Assembly: GCA_002840765.1 (NCBI GenBank)
Contig: PHCE01000014.1
Span: 62,001 to 126,000, forward strand
Reading direction: 5' to 3'
Origin: Betaproteobacteria bacterium HGW-Betaproteobacteria-7
Lineage (GTDB): Bacteria > Pseudomonadota > Gammaproteobacteria > Burkholderiales > Rhodocyclaceae
Length of the DNA: 64,000 bases
A program made the position numbers and the translations under genes. A model generated the notes under the pieces. The model ran no database searches. It saw only the letters and a program-made list of their open reading frames with translations, and was not told where the DNA came from. Each line of letters begins with the position of its first letter. The first letter of the stretch is position 1. Positions 56,515 to 62,486 of this stretch are shown in pieces.

Positions 56515-58869
56515 TCAGGCAGCCATCCGGCATTCGGCCGGCTTGTTAGCGGTCGCCACGCCATAATCGAAGGGGAAGTCATCAACGCGCACGACGATGT
56601 CGCGCAGATGATTGCGCCGCTTCATGATCTCGTAGTCAGCGGCATTGATGACGCCGCACTCGAAGGCGACGCTGGCGATGTCGCGCACGTTAGCCTTCGG
56701 GTTGTCGTCGAAACGTCCGGCCTTCTCGGCCTCGCGGATCTTCGCCTCGATCGGTTCAGCCTGGAGCGTCGCCTGCAACGCCAGTTCGATGGCGCCGACC
56801 GGCTCGTTTTCGTCGAGCGGCAGGTAGCACTCGGCAGTCAGCCGGTCGCGGGTAGCGGAGGGCGAAATCAGTGCCTTGGCCACCTGATGGCCGACCTCGT
56901 CCGAGGGCACGACATACGGGTGGCCCCAGGGGAAGATCGAGCGGTGCAGGAAGGCGGCGATAAAGCGCACCGGGAAATTGGCGATAACACCGTCGAAAGC
57001 TTGCTGTGCCTTGTACATGGCATCCCAGATCGCCCAATGGGCGAGCGGGGCATCCTCGGCCTTGCGGCCTTCGGCCTCGTAGCGCTTCAGCGTGCAGGAA
57101 ATCAGGTACATCTGGGCGAGGATGTCGCCGAGCCGGGCCGACAGTTTTTCGCGACGCTTGACGCTGCCGCCGAGCACCAGCAGCGAGATGTCCGCCATGA
57201 AGGCAAAGGCGGCCGAAAAACGGGTCAGTTGCTGGTAATAGCGGCGCATTTCCGGCGCCGTATCGACATTGACGCCGGCGAAATGTGAGCCGGTCATGCC
57301 CAGCCACAGCGCGCGAAAACCGTTCTTGACGGTGAAGCCGATGTGGCCGAACAGCGCCTTGTCGAAATCGACCAGGCCCTGCTTCTGGTCCGGGTTCTGC
57401 GCCGCCTGCATTTCCGGCAGCAGATACGGATGGCAGCGGATGGCGCCCTGGCCGAAGATGATCAGCGAGCGGGTCAGAATGTTGGCCCCCTCGACGGTGA
57501 TGCCGATCGGCACCTGCTGGTAGGCGCGGCCGAGGAAGTTCGACGGGCCGAGGCAGATGCCCTTGCCGCCGATGACGTCCATGCCGTCATTGACCACCTG
57601 GCGGGCACGCTCGGTGACGTGGTATTTGGCGATGGCCGAAACCACCGACGGCTTTTCGCCGAGATCGACGGCGCCGGCCGTCATCTTGCGCACGGCATCC
57701 ATCAGGTAGGTGTAGGCGCCGATCCGGGTCAGCGCTTCCTCGACCCCTTCGAAACGACCGACGGCCATCTTGAACTGCGAACGCACGCGGGCATAGCCGC
57801 CGACGGCACGCGCCGTCATCTGCGCCATACCGGTGTTTGACGAGGGCAGCGAGATCGAGCGGCCGGCCGCCAGGCACTCCATCAGCATGCGCCAGCCCTG
57901 CCCGGCCATCGCCGGGCCGCCGATGATGAAGTCAAGCGGCATGAAAACGTCCGTGCCACGGGTCGGGCCGTTCATGAACATGGCGTTCAACGGGAAATGG
58001 CGGCGGCCCGTGTCGACGCCCGGATGGTCGTAAGGGACCAGCGCGCAGGTGATGCCGATGTGCTTCTGGTCGCCGAGCAGGCCGTCCGGGTCGTAGAGAT
58101 GGAAGGCCAGGCCGAACACGGTGCACACCGGGGCCAGCGTGATGTAGCGCTTGTCCCAGGAAACGCGCATGCCGAGCACTTCCTTGCCCTGGTAGATGCC
58201 CTTGCAGACGACGCCGCTATCCGGGATCGACGCCGCATCGGAACCGGCCCACGGACTGGTCAGCGCGAACGCCGGCACTTCGATGCCCTTGGCCAGGCGG
58301 GGCAGATAGTGGTTTTTCTGCGCTTCGGTGCCGTAGTGCAGCAGCAGCTCGGCCGGGCCGAGCGAGTTCGGCACCATCACCGACACTGACAGGGCGGAGG
58401 AGCGCGTCGACAGCTTGGTCACCACCTGCGAATGGGCATAAGCCGAGAACTCCAGGCCGCCATACTTCTTCGGGATGATCATGCCGAGGAAGCCCTTGTC
58501 CTTGATGTAGCGCCAAGCCTCCTGCGGCAGATCGTAGAGTTCCTGCGTTACCTTCCAGTCGTCGACCAGGCGGCAGGCTTCGGCGCATTCGTTATCGAGG
58601 AAGGACTGCTCCTCAGGCGTCAGCTTCGGCACCGGGTAGGCGTGCAGTTTCTGCCAATCCGGCTTGCCGCGGAACAGTTCGCCTTCCCACCAGACGCTGC
58701 CCGCTTCCAGGGCATCGCGCTCGGTAGCCGACATTTGCGGCAAGACCTTGCGGTAGGTGGAAAAAATGGGCCGGGTGATCACCGCCCGGCGCAACGGCCG
58801 AACGAAGAGCAGCGCGGCCAAAGCCGCCAGAGCGGCTACCCCGAGCAGAGTGATGAGGCTGTTGAACAT
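56515..58869 (-). CDS. fadE: FadE-type acyl-CoA dehydrogenase
   Basis: 784 aa from ATG at 58869 (GGAGA 9 bp upstream; ATG 58884 overlaps it). N-terminal membrane anchor LLGVAALAALAALLFV, then an acyl-CoA dehydrogenase core with FALTSPWAGSDAASIPDSG (around 200), KRYITLAPVCTVFGLAF, GGKGICLGPSNFLGRAYQQV, and a long C-terminal extension (DUF1974-like) to VDDFPFDYGVATANKPAECR. Matches the long FadE type (E. coli about 814 aa), the first oxidative step of beta-oxidation. Probably in the tetR-fadE-fadI-fadJ operon. Confidence 0.94.
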   Translation of the reverse strand: MFNSLITLLGVAALAALAALLFVRPLRRAVITRPIFSTYRKVLPQMSATERDALEAGSVWWEGELFRGKPDWQKLHAYPVPKLTPEEQSFLDNECAEACRLVDDWKVTQELYDLPQEAWRYIKDKGFLGMIIPKKYGGLEFSAYAHSQVVTKLSTRSSALSVSVMVPNSLGPAELLLHYGTEAQKNHYLPRLAKGIEVPAFALTSPWAGSDAASIPDSGVVCKGIYQGKEVLGMRVSWDKRYITLAPVCTVFGLAFHLYDPDGLLGDQKHIGITCALVPYDHPGVDTGRRHFPLNAMFMNGPTRGTDVFMPLDFIIGGPAMAGQGWRMLMECLAAGRSISLPSSNTGMAQMTARAVGGYARVRSQFKMAVGRFEGVEEALTRIGAYTYLMDAVRKMTAGAVDLGEKPSVVSAIAKYHVTERARQVVNDGMDVIGGKGICLGPSNFLGRAYQQVPIGITVEGANILTRSLIIFGQGAIRCHPYLLPEMQAAQNPDQKQGLVDFDKALFGHIGFTVKNGFRALWLGMTGSHFAGVNVDTAPEMRRYYQQLTRFSAAFAFMADISLLVLGGSVKRREKLSARLGDILAQMYLISCTLKRYEAEGRKAEDAPLAHWAIWDAMYKAQQAFDGVIANFPVRFIAAFLHRSIFPWGHPYVVPSDEVGHQVAKALISPSATRDRLTAECYLPLDENEPVGAIELALQATLQAEPIEAKIREAEKAGRFDDNPKANVRDIASVAFECGVINAADYEIMKRRNHLRDIVVRVDDFPFDYGVATANKPAECRMAA

Positions 58870-58920
58870 GCTGTTTGTCTCCATTTATGGTTTTATGTTT
58901 TCTGCAGTGTGCTAGCGCCG

Positions 58921-59604
58921 TCAGCCAGCGCCCGCTGCATCGGCGAACTGCGGCAGCGGCGCACGCAGACCGCCGAGCAGGAAGGACATCAGACGCGGTA
59001 CCAGGCGATCCAGGCGATCCGTCGAATCCTCATCCTCGATCTGCCAGTCGGTAACCAGGCGCAACGCGTCCGTACCGGCAATGGCGTAGGACGTGGCGCC
59101 GAGCATGAAGTGAAAGCGCCAGACGATCTCGGCCTTGGGCACTTCCGGCAATGCACGGAACAGCGCCTCCTTGTAGCGATCCATGACCGCCTTGTATTCA
59201 TGGGCGAGGAAGGCGCGGATGAACTCGGAGGGTTCGGTCAGCGTGCGCCCGAGCAGGCGCAGGAAGGTCATGCCGCCCCGGGTTTCGTCGTCCGCCATGC
59301 GCAAAAGGGTGCCGAAGAAGGCATCGACAATGGCGGACGGCTTGACCGCCTGATCACCCGCCTCCGCCTCGAGGGCATCGAGAACGCGCATGCGCTCGTC
59401 GTTGAGCCAGTCGAGCCGGCGGCGGAACACCTCCTGCATCAGCGACTCCTTGGAGCCGAAGTGATAATTCACCGCCGCCAGATTGACACCGGCCTCGCCG
59501 GTAATGTGGCGCATCGAAGTGCCGTCATAGCCGTGCGCCATGAATAGGCGCTCGGCAGCATCGAGAATGCGCTCGCGGGTATCAACAGATCTAACTTCAG
59601 CCAT
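58921..59604 (-). CDS. TetR-family fatty-acid regulator (PsrA-like)
   Basis: 227 aa from ATG at 59604. N-terminal HTH: RERILDAAERLFMAHGYDGT then SMRHITGEAGVNLAAVNYHF (recognition helix, GSKESLM follows), then a ligand domain with FLRLLGRTLTEPSEFIRAFL and IVWRFHFMLGATSYAIAG. Resembles PsrA-type repressors that respond to long-chain acyl-CoA or fatty acids. The operator at 59618-59639 covers its own promoter and identical-type sites precede fadN and fadL, so it probably represses all three. First gene of the fadE operon (51-bp gap). Confidence 0.88.
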   Translation of the reverse strand: MAEVRSVDTRERILDAAERLFMAHGYDGTSMRHITGEAGVNLAAVNYHFGSKESLMQEVFRRRLDWLNDERMRVLDALEAEAGDQAVKPSAIVDAFFGTLLRMADDETRGGMTFLRLLGRTLTEPSEFIRAFLAHEYKAVMDRYKEALFRALPEVPKAEIVWRFHFMLGATSYAIAGTDALRLVTDWQIEDEDSTDRLDRLVPRLMSFLLGGLRAPLPQFADAAGAG

Positions 59605-59617
59605 GGGGCTCCCAAAT

Positions 59618-59665
59618 GATTCATACGTTCGTTTGAATCATAGGAAAAAGGCCGGAACAAGGCAA
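59618..59665 (-). promoter_or_regulatory. tetR-fadE operon promoter with operator
   Basis: On the minus strand: -35 TTGCCT (59665-59660), 17-bp spacer, -10 TATGAT (59642-59637). The 22-bp palindrome GATTCA-TACG-TT-CGTT-TGAATC (plus strand 59618-59639; one mismatched pair) overlaps the -10 and predicted start, arranged as at the fadN promoter. Core CATAC-GTTC-GTTTG matches CAAAC-N4-GTTTG. Confidence 0.75.
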
Positions 59666-59673
59666 GCATTTTC

Positions 59674-60231
59674 TCAGGCGCCAGCAGAAACTTTCTTTGC
59701 CATCGGCAAGGGACGCGGCTGACGTTGCTCGTATTGCCGAAAACGGCAAACCACCTCCCGCCCACTCTTGCGTTCGCGATAGCGCTTGGCCACGTCACTG
59801 ACCAGATCCCACGAAGCCAGCGGTATTTCCGCGGGAAACAGCGTATCGCCAGCAAAGGGCATCTCAATACGGGTGAGGTAGAAACGCCGGCAATAGGGCC
59901 AGGCGGCGGCATAGATCGAGGCGCCGCCAATGACGAATACCGGTTTGCCGGTGGCCAGCGCTGCCCGCAAGCCCTGCTCGACCGATTCGACCCGCCGGCA
60001 ACCGGGGCGCAGTCGCAAGTCGGACCGGCGACTGACAATAAAGGAATCCTCCGGCACCACGTCCATCGACTCGTAGGTCAATCGCCCGATGACCAGCGCC
60101 GCACCGGCGACGGTCGCTTCAAAATAAGCCAGCTCCTCCGGGATGTCCCAAGGCAGCCAGCCGTCCAGCCCGAGCATGCCGTTGCTGCCTACGGCGCCGA
60201 TGGCGGAGATCAGTGGCTCAGCGTCTGCCAT
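59674..60231 (-). CDS. folA: Dihydrofolate reductase
   Basis: 185 aa. Reduces dihydrofolate to tetrahydrofolate with NADPH. ISAIGAVGSNGMLGLDGWLP (residues 9-28), WDIPEELAYFEATVAGAALV with the active-site acidic residue in the WDxPEEL helix, GRLTYESM, VFVIGGASIYAAAWPYCRRF (GG for NADPH), YLTRIEMPFAGDTLFPA. About 20 extra residues follow the usual end (RQPRPLPMAKKVSAGA). Overlaps the folB-like stop by 22 bp. Confidence 0.92.
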   Translation of the reverse strand: MADAEPLISAIGAVGSNGMLGLDGWLPWDIPEELAYFEATVAGAALVIGRLTYESMDVVPEDSFIVSRRSDLRLRPGCRRVESVEQGLRAALATGKPVFVIGGASIYAAAWPYCRRFYLTRIEMPFAGDTLFPAEIPLASWDLVSDVAKRYRERKSGREVVCRFRQYEQRQPRPLPMAKKVSAGA

Positions 60232-60593
60232 TGCTGACGCGTCAGCTTCAGGGAAATGGCCGGCGTTCCCTGACCATTGTAGACATGCGGCTTATGCATC
60301 GAGACAAAGGCCTCGGAGACGATGGCAATCGAGAAGATCGCATCCATCACCTCAAGAATGCTCGACTCCAGGCAGATACAGTGTTCGTTCTGTTCCAACT
60401 TGCGGATGGCCAGGAAGATCACTTCATAATCCACCACTTGGCGAATGTCGTGTGGGTCAGCAATGGCGGACACCGGCGCCCAGGCATCGGCATGAACGAT
60501 CACGGCCTGCGGCCCGTGTTGCTCCAGCGGATTGCAGCCGGTACGCAACTGGATGGTGGCATCAACTGAAGCACACCAATGGTCGGCTAGCAC
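60210..60593 (-). CDS. FolB/FolX-like dihydroneopterin aldolase family protein
   Basis: 127 aa from GTG at 60593, with AAAGGAG 6 bp upstream; the track start at 60674 runs through a terminator. T-fold features: DPHDIRQVVDYEVIFLAIRK (DYx catalytic region), CLESSILEVMDAIFSIAIVS (LE motif), VSMHKPHVYNGQGTPAISLK (KP motif). Length and order fit dihydroneopterin aldolase or FolX epimerase (about 120 aa); which of the two is unclear, and the active-site Lys/Tyr pair is only partly evident. Adjacent and overlapping folA, which supports a folate role. Confidence 0.8.
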   Translation of the reverse strand: MLADHWCASVDATIQLRTGCNPLEQHGPQAVIVHADAWAPVSAIADPHDIRQVVDYEVIFLAIRKLEQNEHCICLESSILEVMDAIFSIAIVSEAFVSMHKPHVYNGQGTPAISLKLTRQQWQTLSH

Positions 60594-60648
60594 AGAGAAC
60601 TCCTTTGCTTGTTGGCTATGGCGCAACGATACCAGACGAACAGCCACG

Positions 60649-60670
60649 AAAAAGGGCGCCGCAGCGCCCT
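60649..60670 (-). terminator. Rho-independent terminator of the 60695 gene
   Basis: Minus strand GGGCGC-TGCG-GCGCCC-TTTTT: 6-bp stem, tetraloop, T-run, 25 bp after the stop of the minus-strand gene ending at 60695. Confidence 0.9.
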
Positions 60671-60694
60671 CCATGCCTGATCACACCAAATCGC

Positions 60695-61102
60695 TCAGGC
60701 AGTCACATTCACCAGGGTACCCGTCGTCTGTCCGAAGGCATTGGTAACCGGCTGTGGTGCAGCCACTTCAACTTGAACCGCAGGGGCCTGTGTTGCCACC
60801 GCTTCAACAACCTGACCAACCTGCTGGTTGAGCTGCACCAGCATGTCATCTTGGGATTTCATCGCCACCAGACCGCGCCGCGCATTTTCCGCCGTGCCTT
60901 GCGCCTGACTCGACTGGACCTTAAGGGAGCTGGCATTCTCCTGCGCCCGGTCAGCCGCCACCTGCGCCTGGCGTGCTCTGGCCTGCAGGGAACGCGCCTG
61001 CTGCTCGGCCTGATCGGCATTCCGCTGCGCCTGTTGCTGCTGAATCTGCCCCCAGATTCCGCTACCGGGCGACTGCAATCCGGAACTTGCGGAAACTGCC
61101 AT
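60695..61102 (-). CDS. Gln/Ala-rich small protein with C-terminal PVTN-GTLVNV motif
   Basis: 135 aa, RBS GGAGG 8 bp before ATG 61102. Helical, Gln/Ala/Arg-rich coiled coil (QIQQQQAQRNADQAEQQARS, AQVAADRAQENASSLKVQSS, VEAVATQAPA) then the terminal motif PQPVTNAFGQTTGTLVNVTA. No signal peptide or membrane helix. The C-terminus is shared with the neighbour gene at 61139-61375. Family not recognised; its terminator follows at 60649-60670. Confidence 0.8.
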   Translation of the reverse strand: MAVSASSGLQSPGSGIWGQIQQQQAQRNADQAEQQARSLQARARQAQVAADRAQENASSLKVQSSQAQGTAENARRGLVAMKSQDDMLVQLNQQVGQVVEAVATQAPAVQVEVAAPQPVTNAFGQTTGTLVNVTA

Positions 61103-61138
61103 GATCCGCCTCCAGCGATTCCGTTACCGTCCGCCCGT

Positions 61139-61375
61139 TCAGGCGATGACGTTGATCAACGTGCCGGTGCGCTGCCCTTGCGTATTGGTCACTGGCTTCG
61201 GCGCCTCTTCCGCACGTTCGACACGCTGCTCGGGACGCGGCTGCTCCTGCTGCGCGGTCTGCTGGGCCTGGCGAGCTTGCTGTGATTGTTGCGCCTGTTG
61301 CGATTGCTGCGTCTGACTGGCGTTGGCCGGCGAAGTAAAGGCGTTGGCCGCTGAACTAACTGATTGGATATCCAT
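61139..61375 (-). CDS. Gln-rich small protein, paralogue of neighbour by C-terminal motif
   Basis: 78 aa from ATG at 61375 (CAGGAG 9 bp upstream; the track start at 61399 precedes it). N-terminus MDIQSVSSAANAFTSPAN, then very Gln-rich (QQSQQAQQSQQARQAQQTAQ), acidic stretch VERAEEAPK and the terminal PKPVTNTQGQRTGTLINVIA. The last 18 residues align with the 60695 protein (PVTN-x2-GQ-x-TGTL-[IV]-NV-x-A). It is shorter and lies directly upstream, so a duplicated family of unknown function is likely. Confidence 0.78.
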   Translation of the reverse strand: MDIQSVSSAANAFTSPANASQTQQSQQAQQSQQARQAQQTAQQEQPRPEQRVERAEEAPKPVTNTQGQRTGTLINVIA

Positions 61376-61522
61376 GATCGACTCCTGATAAATCAACATC
61401 CCGCTTTGACTCTACACCATTCGGCGAAATATTCCAGCAGGACGAAACCGCTCCACCAGCCGGCAGGCATGCAATATGCATCACAAGAGCATCCGACCAT
61501 CACCAAACCCGAGGTGCCCATC

Positions 61523-61651
61523 ATGCTTTCCGAAGAAATGCTGGCCTGGCTCGGCACTGGCGCCGTCTTTCCCTATGCCGCAGAAGCGCTGTGGAGCTGG
61601 GCAAGGACAAAGCGCAAGCACCGGAACGGTGCCCGCACGCACTGCCGCTAG
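61523..61651 (+). CDS. Possible 42-aa small protein
   Basis: ATG at 61523 with CCCGAGGTG upstream. MLSEEMLAWLGTGAVFPYAA then a basic end (ARTKRKHRNGARTHCR). Codon content is compatible with coding, and a short amphipathic helix is possible. No homologue recognised. Low confidence because of length. Confidence 0.3.
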   Translation: MLSEEMLAWLGTGAVFPYAAEALWSWARTKRKHRNGARTHCR

Positions 61652-61659
61652 GCATCCAC

Positions 61660-61863
61660 TCAGATGCCGAGCACTGTCGCATTTGCCACACCGCCGCCTA
61701 AACAGGCGTAGCGTGAAGGCAATGCACCAGGAAACCTCCAGCCGAACAACAACTCCTCTGCATCGGCCAGCGGCGCCCCGGAAGCCAGAACATGCTCGGA
61801 CAGACTGGCAAAAGGCGCCAGACGCATCCAGAACAGCGCTTCTTCATTGAGTCGGACAGACAT
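61660..61863 (-). CDS. Small hypothetical protein (67 aa)
   Basis: 67 aa. Strong RBS GGGAGG 7 bp before the ATG at 61863. Acidic/hydrophobic mix (RLNEEALFWMRLAPFASLSE, PLADAEELLFGWRFPGALPS) with no signal peptide. Not recognised. Opposite strand to the small ORFs that follow. Confidence 0.55.
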   Translation of the reverse strand: MSVRLNEEALFWMRLAPFASLSEHVLASGAPLADAEELLFGWRFPGALPSRYACLGGGVANATVLGI

Positions 61864-61953
61864 CGCGGACCTCCCCGTTCAAGCCTGCGGAAAACAGCCG
61901 CACATCAGGGAGAACGCAATAATCGCCCCAGCCGGACACCACAGGGAGGCGCA

Positions 61954-62079
61954 ATGAACAACTCGCAGCAAGACAATGGAACCTACCGCCCCGTCGGCGT
62001 TACCGACGGTTACGCAGCCATACAGTCTGTCATTTCATTGTGCGCAACAATGCCCACTTCCGACGGGAGACTTCAATGA
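61954..62079 (+). CDS. Small ORF (41 aa), first of a coupled pair
   Basis: ATG at 61954 with AGGGAGG 6 bp upstream. Encodes MNNSQQDNGTYRPVGVTDGY and ends at TGA overlapping the next ATG (ATGA). The track start at 61792 precedes this RBS. No homologue recognised. Confidence 0.45.
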   Translation: MNNSQQDNGTYRPVGVTDGYAAIQSVISLCATMPTSDGRLQ

Positions 62080-62291
62080 ATTCGCAGAATCAGACCAACA
62101 TTGCCTGCAATCACTGGGTGGCCCAAGTACGTTCACGCTCAGGCAGTAACGTGCTGATCCACATCCACCGCGGAGCGCCGATCGTAGCCAAGGATGCCAT
62201 GTCGATCGCACGGCGGACGGCGAACTTCGGGAAGGTTGCCGGCTTGTCGCCGGTCGGCCCTTGCTCCACCTCCACGGACGAGGACTTTTAA
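62076..62291 (+). CDS. Small ORF (71 aa), second of a coupled pair
   Basis: ATG at 62076 overlapping the previous stop by ATGA, GGGAGA 5 bp upstream. HWVAQVRSRSGSNVLIHIHR, then GAPIVAKDAMSIARRTANFG; the middle looks like a short beta-strand plus helix domain. No homologue recognised. Translational coupling with the 41-aa ORF supports both being real. Confidence 0.5.
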   Translation: MNSQNQTNIACNHWVAQVRSRSGSNVLIHIHRGAPIVAKDAMSIARRTANFGKVAGLSPVGPCSTSTDEDF

Positions 62292-62440
62292 TGAGTCGCA
62301 GCCCAGCCCACCAACAAAAAACCCGCTTTGCCTTCCAATGAGCACGACGGGGGCATCAATGTCCCCGTATCTGCAAAGCCCTACCAAAACACCACACCGT
62401 TCCTGACCTGAAGGAGGACCTTAACCGAACAGCATTACGG

Positions 62441-62460
62441 CGGCTGAGCCGGCTTTTTTT
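62441..62460 (+). terminator. Possible weak intrinsic terminator after the small ORFs
   Basis: CGGC-TGA-GCCG followed by GC and seven T: 4-bp stem, triloop, good T-run. The stem is short, so termination efficiency is uncertain. The 62292-62440 stretch otherwise shows nothing recognisable. Confidence 0.4.
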
Positions 62461-62486
62461 ACCTTGTGATGCGCGGGCGTCACTGC

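Noticed and set aside
62401-62430. Gene start after the AAGGAGG at 62411
   Set aside because: A good Shine-Dalgarno sequence is present, but no start codon with an open frame follows before the terminator-like T-run.
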